From Vibrio tapetis subsp. tapetis (GTDB lineage Bacteria > Pseudomonadota > Gammaproteobacteria > Enterobacterales > Vibrionaceae): a stretch of 64,000 bases of DNA. Shown here piece after piece: positions 43,370 through 53,115 of this stretch (position 1 is the first letter of the stretch; each line of letters starts with the position of its first letter). A program made the translations under genes and the position numbers. The stretch lies in contig NZ_LT960611.1 of assembly GCF_900233005.1 (NCBI RefSeq), positions 3,720,001 to 3,784,000 on the forward strand, given 5' to 3'. The notes below the pieces were generated by a model. The model had not been told where the DNA came from. It saw only the letters and a program-made list of their open reading frames with translations, and did no database searches.

Positions 43370-44674
43370 GAGGCTGTAACAGATTCTGTGTAACTGCCAT
43401 TTAGTTAACGTGTTTATCGAGACGTTCCTCGAACTCGATAATAAACCGACTCATAGCCTGACGCCAGTTTTGAATGGGCATCGTCCATTTCTTGCTGGCG
43501 TCTTTGATTGCTAAGTACACCATTTTGGTTGCGGCCTCATCGTTAGGGAAGATCTTCCGCTTTTTTAGTGCTTTACGGATCACGCTATTGAGAGACTCAA
43601 TAGCATTGGTTGTGTAGATGGCTCTACGGATATCTTCTGGGTAGTTGAAGAGCGTGTTGAGGTTCTGCCAGTGATTGCGCCAGGACTTAGATATTTGCGG
43701 ATATTGCCCATCCCAGACTTCGCCAAAGCGCTCCAGTTCGAGTAGAGCCTCATCTTCTGTAGTAGAGCGATACACTCGTTTCAGGTCGGCAGTCACCGCC
43801 TTATAGTCTTTCCAAGACACATACTTCAATGAGTTCCGCACCATATGGACGATACAAAGCTGAATATGCGTTTGGGGGAAGACAGTATTGATAGCGTCAG
43901 GAAAGCCCTTCAATCCATCTACACACGCAATAAGGATATCTTCAACACCACGTTGATTGAGTTCAGTTAGAACACTCAGCCAAAACTTAGCCCCCTCGTT
44001 TTCGGCTATCCACATGCCCATTAGCTCTTTCTGACCATCGGTGTTAATACCTAAAGCAAGGAAAATCGACTTATTGATGATACGCTTGTCTTGACGGATC
44101 TTGACCACAATACAATCGAGATAAACGATAGGATAAATGGCATCGAGTGGCCTTGATTGCCACTCCACTATTTCTTCTATCACCGCATTTGTGACGCGCG
44201 ATACGAGGCTGGGTGATATCTCCGCACCGTACCACTCATCGAAAGCGTTTACGATGTCGCGCGTACTCATTCCTTGGGCGTAGAGCCACAAGATTTTGTC
44301 ATCCATAGAGGTAAATCGTGATTGGTGTTTTTTGACTAGCTTGGGGTCAAACGAGCCAAGGCGATCCCGAGGTGTATCGAGTTCAAACTCGCCATCTTCG
44401 GTTTTTACGCGTTTGCTACTCTTTCCATTGCGGCTATTATTCGATCTAGAGGGTTGGTGTTTTTCATAGCCAAGATGCTCATCCATTTCCGCATTGAGTG
44501 CGGCCTCAACCGTAATTTTTTTCAGCATTTGGCTGAACTCAGTTAAGTCCTCAGGGGTTTTAATTCCTTTTGCTGCTTCCTTGGCGAAAGCTTCAAGCTC
44601 TTTCTTGTTCATATTGCCTATCCTTAGCCTTTAAGGCTTAGTTTAGGCAATTACACAGAAATTGAGACAGTCTC
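43370..44674 (-). mobile_element. IS256-family insertion sequence, complete, with 8-bp target duplication
   Basis: 1305 bp. The ends read inward as GAGGCTGTAACAGATTCTGT GTAACTGCC (left) and GAGACTGTCTCAATTTCTGT GTAATTGCC (right), imperfect inverted repeats of about 29 bp. TTCAGGAT occurs directly outside both ends (43362-43369 and 44675-44682), the 8-bp duplication expected of IS256. It carries one intact transposase gene, so the insertion looks recent. Confidence 0.95.
43401..44612 (-). CDS. IS256-family (mutator-type) transposase
   Basis: 403 residues, full length. The catalytic Asp residues lie in VYLDCIVVKIRQD and LIACVDGLKGFPDAINTVFP, with QTHIQLCIVHMVRNSLKYVS, the signature region of the mutator superfamily. 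The final Glu is probably in the TTNAIESLNSVIRKALKKRK block. The N-terminal YEKHQPSRSNNSRNGKSSKR motif is family-typical. Confidence 0.96.
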   Translation of the reverse strand: MNKKELEAFAKEAAKGIKTPEDLTEFSQMLKKITVEAALNAEMDEHLGYEKHQPSRSNNSRNGKSSKRVKTEDGEFELDTPRDRLGSFDPKLVKKHQSRFTSMDDKILWLYAQGMSTRDIVNAFDEWYGAEISPSLVSRVTNAVIEEIVEWQSRPLDAIYPIVYLDCIVVKIRQDKRIINKSIFLALGINTDGQKELMGMWIAENEGAKFWLSVLTELNQRGVEDILIACVDGLKGFPDAINTVFPQTHIQLCIVHMVRNSLKYVSWKDYKAVTADLKRVYRSTTEDEALLELERFGEVWDGQYPQISKSWRNHWQNLNTLFNYPEDIRRAIYTTNAIESLNSVIRKALKKRKIFPNDEAATKMVYLAIKDASKKWTMPIQNWRQAMSRFIIEFEERLDKHVN

Positions 44675-45739
44675 TTCAGGATTCCAGCTCTTAACGAAAA
44701 TGAAACGTCGATCTACCTAGCTCTACTTATATCCGAAAGTGTCTGTAAACAAGATAGCCATGAATTCGATATAGTTCTTGAGCATGCCCGCACAATCATG
44801 AAAGAACCTTGGGCTAAAGGAAGTATTTCTACTGAACAATTTGAGAGTTGGACAGGAAAAACTTTGTCCAAAGAAAATAAAGAACTGTTTTTCATGGCAT
44901 CACAAATTGCTCCAGCCTTAAACTTAGGTACGAAGGGGAATCCCCGTCAAATCAAACGTTTTTTAAATGCATTTATGACTAGGCTTTTAGTTGCCGAAAG
45001 CGCTGGCTATAAAGATGCTATCAAAGAAAATATACTGATTAAACTGATGCTATTAGAAAGATTTAATCCAAACGCATATGAGCTACTTAGGCTAGATAGC
45101 TTGAGCAACCATGAAGGCTTGCCTCTTTCACTAAAAATTCAAGAACACTCCATTTTCAACAATACAGAAGAAATATCTGATCCACTATCGACTCAGAAAC
45201 CACTATTTGATACTGAGAAAGACTCTTGGCTTGCTAACTGGATTAAAATTGACCCACCATTATCCGATATAAATCTAGCCCCATACTTCTTCCTGACAAG
45301 AGAAAAAGTAAGATTTGTAGGCTTAACACACAGTAATGAGTTAATTGAACGATCACTCAAACTTCTCTCAGGTAGCGCTTTAGAAGTTTCCAGTGCACAA
45401 AGTACTGTAGAGCAACTATCGGCTGATGATGCCGAAAAACTAATGGAGCTTTTAATTACAAAAATCCATGGATCTTCGAATCCACAAAAAACCCCCGACT
45501 ACTACTTTGGAGCAATCCTTATATGTAAATGCTTCAAAGAACTCCAATTAAAACTGCTTCGAGGCATTGCAGATATTCCTGAGCGTAACATTGGAACATG
45601 GGCGGTTTCTGGTTGGGAGCGAGCAGAATTAAATGATGATGCTCGAAAAGAACTAACAGAATTGCTCAAAAATTGGTCAGACGCTGACAATGCAATCCTT
45701 GCCGCAACCGCTAAGCAGCAACTAAAGAAGGATAAGTAA
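44675..45739 (+). pseudogene. qatA: QatA C-terminal part downstream of the IS256 insertion
   Basis: In frame with the part before 43369 once the insertion is removed. It runs IPALNENETSIYLALLISES, then FMASQIAPALNLGTKGNPRQ IKRFLNAFMTRLL, a KAP-family feature, and ends QQLKKDK at TAA 45737-45739. An internal ATG at 44798 could give a shorter product but lacks the NTPase motifs. The stop overlaps the qatB ATG by one base. Confidence 0.85.
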
Positions 45740-46545
45740 TGGGTACATCTACGCCAAACAAAGGCCCCAATAGTAACAACCCTCTAGTTCCTACATGGCT
45801 TGAAGGTGGGAGCGGCGAGCAACAGCAACAGCAAAGTGCACCAAAAAAAGCAGACATAAAGCCAGAAAGTGGGCAAAGATTCAGAGCACCTAGATCTGAT
45901 ATGAATCGCTATTTCCGAACGGGCGATACTGATTCAATGAAGCGGGGAATAAGCCGTTACGTTAAAAACACTGGAGGGAAAGGATCATCAGTAAAAAGAA
46001 TGGGGGGCTCCACAAAAGCTGCGGGCAACTTACTCTCGTTCTTAACAGATGCTGCAAAGCAAGGTGCAGATGCTGCGGCTAAGAATTTTAACCTCACATT
46101 AAAACCGAATGAAACAGCAGATCAATTGCTGCTGCGTGTTTCAGACAAAATCTGCGAAGTAACTACAAGCAACATCCCTGACGCTGTAGTCAGAAGTGCA
46201 TACATCGAAACTGTCATTGAAATGACTACCACAATGGGGATTACGGACTTAAGTCAAATTACGTCTGAACAAATAAGCGCAAGCCTTAGCTGCTTTATAG
46301 GTAAAAGCGTCACAGAAAGAATCATTAATGACATTGGTAATAATGTGGTTGCTGAAAAAGCTAACCCAGAGCAGTTACACAGTACTCTCAAAGAGCTTGG
46401 AGGATATATTGAAGGCTGCGCAAGTGATGCCATGACCTCTCTACTCGCGGATGGCTTAGATATAATGGACACAGAATTAGTTGATCAAATAGATGACTTA
46501 TATGCAAATATTTTCGAAATTTTAGAATCAGTTGGTGATGAATAA
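45739..46545 (+). CDS. qatB: QatB, component of the QatABCD anti-phage system
   Basis: 268 residues. MGTSTPNKGPNSNNPLVPTW followed by a Gln/Pro-rich linker and RFRAPRSDMNRYFRTGDTDS MKRGISRYVKNT, then GGKGSSVKRMGGSTKAAGNL. I recall this start and the GRGGSKTAARRMG-type block from QatB proteins. The C-terminal half is helical and acidic. Its biochemical role is not known. It is coupled to qatA by overlap (TAATG) and to qatC (one base). Confidence 0.85.
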   Translation: MGTSTPNKGPNSNNPLVPTWLEGGSGEQQQQQSAPKKADIKPESGQRFRAPRSDMNRYFRTGDTDSMKRGISRYVKNTGGKGSSVKRMGGSTKAAGNLLSFLTDAAKQGADAAAKNFNLTLKPNETADQLLLRVSDKICEVTTSNIPDAVVRSAYIETVIEMTTTMGITDLSQITSEQISASLSCFIGKSVTERIINDIGNNVVAEKANPEQLHSTLKELGGYIEGCASDAMTSLLADGLDIMDTELVDQIDDLYANIFEILESVGDE

Positions 46546-47963
46546 TGAAAAGATGTTCAGTAATTGGTTTAAGCACCGCCAAAGACAACGTTGTTTTGGA
46601 TGATAATGAAAGTTTAGTCGTGTCTGTAGACTTACCCAAGAATCACTCGAAGACAAAATATGGTATCGGAGCATTTGTCAAGAAAGCCCAAAAACACCTC
46701 GTGGAATCAAACATACGCGCATCAGAATTACTAAATCTATCAGCTCTAGTCTATGCTGCTGACACAAGGGTTAGCAGAAAACAACATTCTCAAGATGGGT
46801 GGACTCGTGAGTTCGACATCTATTTTCCTGTAAACGACACCACCCTGTGGGAACCACTTCTAGGAAAAATAGAGGAGGTTCTTTCATTTATCACTGGTGA
46901 CTTTTGGAAAATAAAATTGCGAGAACGCGATGAAGAAAACCTCCTTGAATGCTCAGAGAAAACTGAATCCCCTATACCAGTACAAGCCGTCTCACTTTTA
47001 TCTGGAGGATTAGATAGCTTTATCGGTGCTATTGACCTACTGAGTGAAAAAACAGACTCCTTATTTGTTGGGCATTACACAGCCGACGGCACACAAAACT
47101 ATCAAAACACGATAGAACATATATTAGAGAAGCAATTTCCTAAGCACTTTAAAGGGTATGTAAAGGGCTGTTTAGCTTTCGACAAAAATGTATTTAGAAA
47201 TAACAGTACACATGCAAGTTCAGAAAACAGCCAACGATCTCGTTCATTTATGTTCGTATCAATGGCCGCCTACTTGGCTTCCAACATGGGAGAAACGTGT
47301 AAGCTTATCGTACCTGAAAATGGGTTTATCGCTTTAAATGTACCCTTAGACCCACTTAGGCTGGGAGCCAACAGTACAAAAACCGTACACCCTAACTTCA
47401 TGTGTAAAATGAAAGAAATTATCCAAGGACTAGGCTTAAACATTCAGTTAGAGAATCCCTACCGTCATATGACTAAGGGCGAGATGATGAACAACTGTAA
47501 AAACAAACATTTGTTACTCAATCATGCCCATGAAACTTTATCATGTGCTTCCCCCACAAAAATGCGCTGGGATAAGAATGGGCTAAAGTCCAAAAGATTA
47601 GGGGGTGTGGGTGGCCTTGGCAATTGTGGGTACTGTTACCCATGCCTTATCCGTAAAGCCTCTTTTCAAAAAGCATCCATGATTGATAAGTCCAAATATG
47701 TAGCAATATCAAGCTTTAATGATGCAAAAATTAAAGTCGGAAAAAGAGGTAGTGTATATGCTGAATCAAAAGACATTTTATCCGTACAATATGCAGGATT
47801 TCGATTAGAAAACAAACTAATCAACCCGAATACTGAAATCCATAAATCTGGCACGCTAGTTGGTGTATATGATGAATGGAATCAAATCGCGAGCATGTAC
47901 GAACGTGGACTAAACGAAGTGTATGGGTTGGTCAAAGAGGTAACAGTAACTAAATCGTATTAA
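46545..47963 (+). CDS. qatC: QatC, QueC-like nucleotide-modifying enzyme of QatABCD
   Basis: 472 residues. The PP-loop SLLSGGLDSFIGAIDLL (SGGLDS at 153-158) and the Cys cluster GNCGYCYPCLIRK near 368-380 mark a QueC-type (7-cyano-7-deazaguanine synthase-like) enzyme. The N-terminal 140 residues are an added domain. By analogy it makes or transfers a deazapurine-related group in defence. It sits between qatB and qatD with almost no gaps. Confidence 0.92.
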   Translation: MKRCSVIGLSTAKDNVVLDDNESLVVSVDLPKNHSKTKYGIGAFVKKAQKHLVESNIRASELLNLSALVYAADTRVSRKQHSQDGWTREFDIYFPVNDTTLWEPLLGKIEEVLSFITGDFWKIKLRERDEENLLECSEKTESPIPVQAVSLLSGGLDSFIGAIDLLSEKTDSLFVGHYTADGTQNYQNTIEHILEKQFPKHFKGYVKGCLAFDKNVFRNNSTHASSENSQRSRSFMFVSMAAYLASNMGETCKLIVPENGFIALNVPLDPLRLGANSTKTVHPNFMCKMKEIIQGLGLNIQLENPYRHMTKGEMMNNCKNKHLLLNHAHETLSCASPTKMRWDKNGLKSKRLGGVGGLGNCGYCYPCLIRKASFQKASMIDKSKYVAISSFNDAKIKVGKRGSVYAESKDILSVQYAGFRLENKLINPNTEIHKSGTLVGVYDEWNQIASMYERGLNEVYGLVKEVTVTKSY

Positions 47964-47967
47964 ATTA

Positions 47968-48744
47968 ATGAGTATCAAATGCATGATTAGCGATAAAATT
48001 AAATATATCGACTTTCATTGTCACTGTGACCTACTTCCAGGCTTTGAGAGTCGCTCACTTAGGCTCGACCCTGAAGTGGCAGCAGTCGCTGTCACTACTA
48101 CTCCTTTAGCTTGGCCTAAAAATGTAGAAGAGTCTCAACATATATCTGGGATGCTTCCAGCGTTAGGTATGCATCCTCAACTTATTAGCGCTCGATATAA
48201 AGATCACGATTCATTTTCTAAATATGTAAAAGACGCTTTTATTGTAGGTGAAGTTGGATTAGATGGGTCAGCGGCATTCAAAGATAGCTTAGATTCACAA
48301 GAAGAGGTTCTCTCGAAAATACTAAAGCTAAGCTCAGCAAGCGAAACAACGAAAATACTGTCAATTCACAGTCTTAAAGCAGAAAGTAGAGTTATAAAAA
48401 TTCTAAACACAGAAATGAACACGGCTTCATTAACACCAATAATGCATTGGTTTACGGGCTCGTTATTACAAGCTAGCAAACTTTTAGATCTTGGCGCTAA
48501 ATTCTCTTTCAATCATAAGATGGTCAAAACTAAAAAAGGTAAAAGCTTACTTGCTCACATCCCAAAGGAAAGTATTTTGATCGAAACCGATTTACCCTTT
48601 ACTGCTAAGACCTATGACTCCAGTTTCCACAAATCCTTACTGGAAGAAACAACTATAGAACTAGCAATATCATTGGGTGTTTCTAGTGACGATTTTACAG
48701 CGGATCTTCTGAAAAACTCTAAACAGTTGCTAGGTAGTACCTAA
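47968..48744 (+). CDS. qatD: QatD, TatD-like metal-dependent hydrolase of QatABCD
   Basis: 258 residues. TatD fold: KYIDFHCHCDLLPGF (metal-binding HxH), GMHPQLI, VGEVGLDGSAAFKDS (Glu), SIHSLKAESRV, MHWFTGSLLQA and ILIETDLPF (Asp). The start could be the ATG at 47968 or the one at 47983. It is the last gene of the operon and ends before a bidirectional terminator. Confidence 0.92.
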   Translation: MSIKCMISDKIKYIDFHCHCDLLPGFESRSLRLDPEVAAVAVTTTPLAWPKNVEESQHISGMLPALGMHPQLISARYKDHDSFSKYVKDAFIVGEVGLDGSAAFKDSLDSQEEVLSKILKLSSASETTKILSIHSLKAESRVIKILNTEMNTASLTPIMHWFTGSLLQASKLLDLGAKFSFNHKMVKTKKGKSLLAHIPKESILIETDLPFTAKTYDSSFHKSLLEETTIELAISLGVSSDDFTADLLKNSKQLLGST

Positions 48745-48763
48745 AACGAATTAAACATCTTAC

Positions 48764-48791
48764 AATCAGGGCAACACTTGTTGCCCTGATT
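48764..48791. terminator. Bidirectional terminator between qatD and the recombinase operon
   Basis: A perfect 11-12-bp stem AATCAGGGCAA / TTGCCCTGATT (48764-48774, 48781-48791) with a short loop. It lies between convergent operons. The U-tracts are short (TTAAT / TTGTAAG). Confidence 0.7.
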
Positions 48792-48809
48792 AATAGCTCA
48801 CGATTAGAG

Positions 48810-49265
48810 TTATTCATTCAGACCTTTGTCTTTCATTTCATGCACTGAAAAGCTCAACTCACCCTGTAACTCATAAACACGATACATCAAAGTATTGTTG
48901 ATACTTTCCAGCTCTTTTAATCGAGCATTGAGCTCATCTCTCTCTTTTCTATATTTCACCTTGAGATTCTCTTCTCTTTTCAGATCAGCTTTAAATTTAT
49001 CGACAACGCTCGCCTCCACTGAAGTTGGAGCGGTTGATAAACAATCTGAGGTAGGGTTGTTCAGATTATTGTTGTATTTCTCAATTGTGGGGTTGGCTGT
49101 CTCATTTATAAAGGTTTTGAATTTATGAATGTAGCTTTGTCCTAAACCTGCTTCTCGATTAATCTTATTTAATGTAAGTCTCCCCGTAGCTTTTACTCGC
49201 TCAGGCTTACCTTCTAACAAACGTTCCAGAGCGTCTTGCAGACGCTCTACTGCTGGTTTATTCAT
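48810..49265 (-). CDS. Small coiled-coil protein of the recombinase operon (GmtX-like candidate)
   Basis: 151 residues. The N-terminal part (LQDALERLLEGKPERVKATG RLTLNKINREAGLGQSYIHK) looks like a helix-turn-helix; the C-terminal part is a coiled coil (KRLKELESINNTLMYRVYEL-like, rich in E, L, R and K). It overlaps the preceding recombinase by 4 bases. Small genes with this design accompany sets of integrases, in particular GMT (gamma-mobile-trio) islands of Vibrio, where I recall a GmtX. A role as a directionality or DNA-binding factor is inferred. Confidence 0.6.
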   Translation of the reverse strand: MNKPAVERLQDALERLLEGKPERVKATGRLTLNKINREAGLGQSYIHKFKTFINETANPTIEKYNNNLNNPTSDCLSTAPTSVEASVVDKFKADLKREENLKVKYRKERDELNARLKELESINNTLMYRVYELQGELSFSVHEMKDKGLNE

Positions 49266-51280
49266 GTGATCACCTCTGTGTCCATAATTTCCCCCTGAAA
49301 CGGAATGAACGCTATCCCATGCTTTTTCAGCGTTAGTTCTTCTATCTGAATTTTTTGTTTGAGACCAGCTAAGATTGAACTTTTTAGTTTGTCACCAGTG
49401 TTAATAGCTTGAAACTTAGCAACCAATCGCTCCCTTTGTTTTGCTATTTTTTTCGCACCTTTATCTGTGACAACTTTATGAGCACATTCCTTCACCTCGG
49501 CCCTGAAAGGCTCAGTGCCGCACACGCGATCACATGATGCATTTGTACAGTAGGCTCCACTGGGTAGCTGAATTATGTGGAAATCGCCAGAGCGAATATG
49601 CTCCTCGATATCCTCTCTAGTCATTATGATACTTTGACCACTATCGAGTATTCTAAGTCGTTCTTGCTTAATACTCTCTCCTTGAGCACCACTTAGGTAT
49701 TCGCTGCCGTTATATATATCATCAAACAAATCGACCCCTAAATCTATTCCTTCCTCATCCATCTCGTCCAACAAGTCTTCATCAAGTAATATATCATTCA
49801 TCCTTGCGAGGTAAGCATTGTTAGCATAGTAATCACTCATATTGATGTTCGCATGTTTGTATTGAAATTTGATTCCTGATGCAGAACCAAAACCATACCT
49901 AACAAACAGTACTGCAAATGTTCTTCTAAAGTCATGAGAACTCATATAAGCAAATGTACTTCCTAGCTTTAATTGTCCTTCCCGAGCTGGGTTTAACTGA
50001 TCGAATTCATCTACATCTTCTTGAGTTGCCTTGTAGTTGAACCACTTATTCATAAAGTTCTGAAGATGTTTAAAAACATAAAATACGTAATTATCTGAGT
50101 CTTGATGTATTGCGGTAGGAACCAAAAAAGCCGATTTCAATTGCTTTCTCATATGCTTGATATTCTCAGGTGATAAGCCTTGCTTTTCTTTTTCATTCAC
50201 CCTGTTCATATAGAGAGCACGAGTAGATTCCATCATATCGTAAGCAAGTTCCAGTGCAGATTGGGCAATAGGATGTGATTGCCACGTTACGACTTCAGGT
50301 ATCCCATCATTACCTTTTGTAGTCTCTCCTTGTAACAACACAACACGCTTACCATTTATGAGAATAGGTTTAATGCTATCTTTATTCAGACTCAAAGCTT
50401 CACCAATTCTTGCTCCAGAGAACGCTAAAACCACGATGATACAATTCGTCAAAATCTCACTTAAAGACTGAGCCTTCAGGTTTACGGTAAAATCAGGGAT
50501 GCTGTGAGAAATGCCTTTGACAGCTCTAGCGAATCTCTTATCAATGGCTTTGGAACTATTAGCCAAGAATTTAGCTCTGCTACTTTGTTGTACAACTTCG
50601 CCATTCGCTATTCTTTCTTTTAAATCATAAGCCTCTTCCATGACGCGTGATATTTCATGACGATGCCCATAATACTTTTCGACAACTCGAAGGGAATGGT
50701 TCAACATACTCTGGAACATCTTTGAAGGGATAGCGACACTTTGCTTAACTCCCTGTTGTTTTGCACATTTGAGCAAAGCCTTCGAATCAACAAACGTCTC
50801 AATTACTCTCAAATGACTAAGTTTATTTAGTACACCGATTATTGGATATACTACTCCCTTACCAAGCTTGAGCTCTTTCAATTGACGTAGGAAATTTTTA
50901 AATTTTCGTGGGTCATCCAAATCACGCCATGATGTACTATTCAAACAGTTTGCAACGTGCTGTAAAGAAAACTTATGCCTATCCATCATACTGACAGATA
51001 AAGGTAAAGTTTGCGTTTGTCTTGAGTCGTGATAGAGCTTATATAGTACGTCTTGAATTTCCCTAACATGTTGTTGATTAGTAGCCCTGAATGTCATTTT
51101 AAGTCGCTTATTTACAGCAACAACATTAACTGTTGAGAAATCCCATTCTTCGACATGATAAGGTTTATCTGTTGAACCCAGCTCATCTAACCCAGGGAGT
51201 AAAAAAGCAACCTGCGATTTTTGCAAAGGAAATGGCGACAGAATATCTTGTGTCACTATTTTTGTATGATCAACCATCAA
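49262..51280 (-). CDS. Tyrosine recombinase, third of the set (GmtZ-like candidate)
   Basis: 672 residues, long for an integrase. Arg I in VLAFSGARIGEALSLNKDSI; HxxR in SSHDFRRTFAVLFVRYGFGS; His in YKHANINMSDYYANNAYLAR with the catalytic Tyr in SDYY. A long C-terminal extension carries a Cys/His-rich patch (GAYCTNASCDRVCGTEPFRA EVKECAH) that may bind zinc. The full catalytic set suggests an active enzyme. It overlaps both neighbours by 4 bases. Confidence 0.85.
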   Translation of the reverse strand: MMVDHTKIVTQDILSPFPLQKSQVAFLLPGLDELGSTDKPYHVEEWDFSTVNVVAVNKRLKMTFRATNQQHVREIQDVLYKLYHDSRQTQTLPLSVSMMDRHKFSLQHVANCLNSTSWRDLDDPRKFKNFLRQLKELKLGKGVVYPIIGVLNKLSHLRVIETFVDSKALLKCAKQQGVKQSVAIPSKMFQSMLNHSLRVVEKYYGHRHEISRVMEEAYDLKERIANGEVVQQSSRAKFLANSSKAIDKRFARAVKGISHSIPDFTVNLKAQSLSEILTNCIIVVLAFSGARIGEALSLNKDSIKPILINGKRVVLLQGETTKGNDGIPEVVTWQSHPIAQSALELAYDMMESTRALYMNRVNEKEKQGLSPENIKHMRKQLKSAFLVPTAIHQDSDNYVFYVFKHLQNFMNKWFNYKATQEDVDEFDQLNPAREGQLKLGSTFAYMSSHDFRRTFAVLFVRYGFGSASGIKFQYKHANINMSDYYANNAYLARMNDILLDEDLLDEMDEEGIDLGVDLFDDIYNGSEYLSGAQGESIKQERLRILDSGQSIIMTREDIEEHIRSGDFHIIQLPSGAYCTNASCDRVCGTEPFRAEVKECAHKVVTDKGAKKIAKQRERLVAKFQAINTGDKLKSSILAGLKQKIQIEELTLKKHGIAFIPFQGEIMDTEVIT

Positions 51281-53115
51281 AATGTCTCCAGCAAATCAAT
51301 TAAGCTGTATGCATCGCTATAGAGCGGGTGGGGAGCTTCTCTATGCATCTCTGAAGCTTCTGCGTAATTTTCAGGCGAAACCTCACTGAACCGCCTTAAG
51401 ATGGATGCAATAGTGTTGCACAACCTGTGAAACTTATCCGTTGGTAGGCTATTTATAGATGGATAACCTTTCATTTCGTCGAGAGTATCGTTGAAAGAAA
51501 GCATCAACCAAATATCTTCAACCTCCGCAACTAAACGATGATGAGAACACTCAAAACAACCAAGGAAGTCAGTACATACATCTTCTGGCAGGTCGATTCC
51601 ATTAAGTTCTAAATTTTTTTTTATACTCTTGGCTTTGCCTTGCTTAGCATCTTTACAGCGAGTACCTATCGGTGTTTGTCGGTCATTTTCTGTATCCCGT
51701 AATCTTTTGTAATCGTAATTACTAAGAACATCAGAAAATTCGTATTTCGCCTCATTTACGGCATCATGAATACTCTTAACACCTTGAGCGAAATCAAACA
51801 TAGCCGTATGTGAGGCAGCAATATTATTACGATGATCCGTTTCGTGACCACTTCCATAACTTGCCGCAATCACCGACACTGAATTGTTTGCAGACATAGA
51901 AACTAACCAAATATCTTCGGTAACTTTCATTAATGTATCAATTTTAGTTTGACGTAATTTCGATGGATTAATATGGGCAAGACCTAACAGCTTCGTTAAT
52001 TGATTGATGTGCTTCTGAGGGGTACTTTGCCCTGCCTCAATAAAACTTTTCACGGTTCCTGATTCACTGAAGTAAGGGAATAACCAATCTGTACCAGATT
52101 CTATTTGTAAGCTCTGAGAAACCTCTAGCCACTGATTAAAAAACGCCTGAACATGCGGTTTAAAACCGAGAGAAGTATCGAAGCCTAGATAGTTAGCTCT
52201 CGCCTTATTCATGTCAAAGTAAACTTTGCCATTCATTCTCGTAGCAAATCTGATATCACCAAAACGAAGGTTTAGAATTGGTGACGTATTTTGTCCTGTG
52301 AGACAAAAAGTCAGCATGGTGGCAAGCCGAGAGAAGTGGTTATAAAAGGAAAAAATCCCATATCCATTCTTCACAGCTCTTTTGAATGTAATTTTGTTCT
52401 TTCTTTTTGCTAGGCTACTCCACCCTTCATCATCCGCAGTTTTGTTAAACAGGCTTTCATTCCAAAAAGGATGTACGTTAGGACTAGAACCTTCTTTCAG
52501 GTGCTTAACAAACTTAGCAAACGCAGAAAAAAACACTTTTATTAAAGGGCGAAACTCCTCCTTCAGATCGATTCCCTTATGTGAATCAGTATTTTTTTTT
52601 GTGCCTTTGATCTTTGGCAGTTTTACTTTAGCTTCATGCTCGCGGCCTTTCTCTTTGAGTATGAATGTCAACATACTCCTAGCCTTGCTCCATGAAGACT
52701 TTTTTCGCTCACCTCGATTTACCTGGCCTTGATAGTACTGCATATACGCCGTATACAGTTCAGGGTGAAAGTAATCATCGTTAATGTCTGTCAGATCGCT
52801 TTCATCAAGCCATCGAATATACTTTCTCAGCTCTACAAGGTACTTCTGAGTAGTTAATCCCCACTTAGGTTCAAAGAGCTTATACATTTCACGCACAAAG
52901 CTTTCGCGCCCCATGGGAGCATATTCAACATTATTTCTCTTTTGACCATTTCCTTTATTAGAGTAATTTGGAGCAAATCGATAGTTAAGCTGATCAAAAT
53001 ATGACGTATATTTATCGGTTCTCAGAATCAAACTTTCCAGACGAAGCGGCTCTACAATAGATTCTCGTTGTCCGAAAATACCATCATCGACAACAATCGA
53101 CTTTCTGCGACTCAT
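51277..53115 (-). CDS. Tyrosine-recombinase-like protein, second of the set, degenerate catalytic residues
   Basis: 612 residues. Overall fold cues of an integrase are present (ATMLTFCLTGQNTSPILNLR FGDIRFA; INPSKLRQTKIDTLMKVTED; SYGSGHETDHRNNIAASHTA), but Arg I is replaced in TGQNTSP, HxxR reads KLRQTK, and the position of the nucleophilic Tyr holds no clear Tyr. A Cys/His patch lies near the C-terminus (DVCTDFLGCFECSHHRLV). It may be a structural partner of the other two recombinases. It overlaps its neighbours by 4 bases on each side. Confidence 0.7.
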   Translation of the reverse strand: MSRRKSIVVDDGIFGQRESIVEPLRLESLILRTDKYTSYFDQLNYRFAPNYSNKGNGQKRNNVEYAPMGRESFVREMYKLFEPKWGLTTQKYLVELRKYIRWLDESDLTDINDDYFHPELYTAYMQYYQGQVNRGERKKSSWSKARSMLTFILKEKGREHEAKVKLPKIKGTKKNTDSHKGIDLKEEFRPLIKVFFSAFAKFVKHLKEGSSPNVHPFWNESLFNKTADDEGWSSLAKRKNKITFKRAVKNGYGIFSFYNHFSRLATMLTFCLTGQNTSPILNLRFGDIRFATRMNGKVYFDMNKARANYLGFDTSLGFKPHVQAFFNQWLEVSQSLQIESGTDWLFPYFSESGTVKSFIEAGQSTPQKHINQLTKLLGLAHINPSKLRQTKIDTLMKVTEDIWLVSMSANNSVSVIAASYGSGHETDHRNNIAASHTAMFDFAQGVKSIHDAVNEAKYEFSDVLSNYDYKRLRDTENDRQTPIGTRCKDAKQGKAKSIKKNLELNGIDLPEDVCTDFLGCFECSHHRLVAEVEDIWLMLSFNDTLDEMKGYPSINSLPTDKFHRLCNTIASILRRFSEVSPENYAEASEMHREAPHPLYSDAYSLIDLLETF

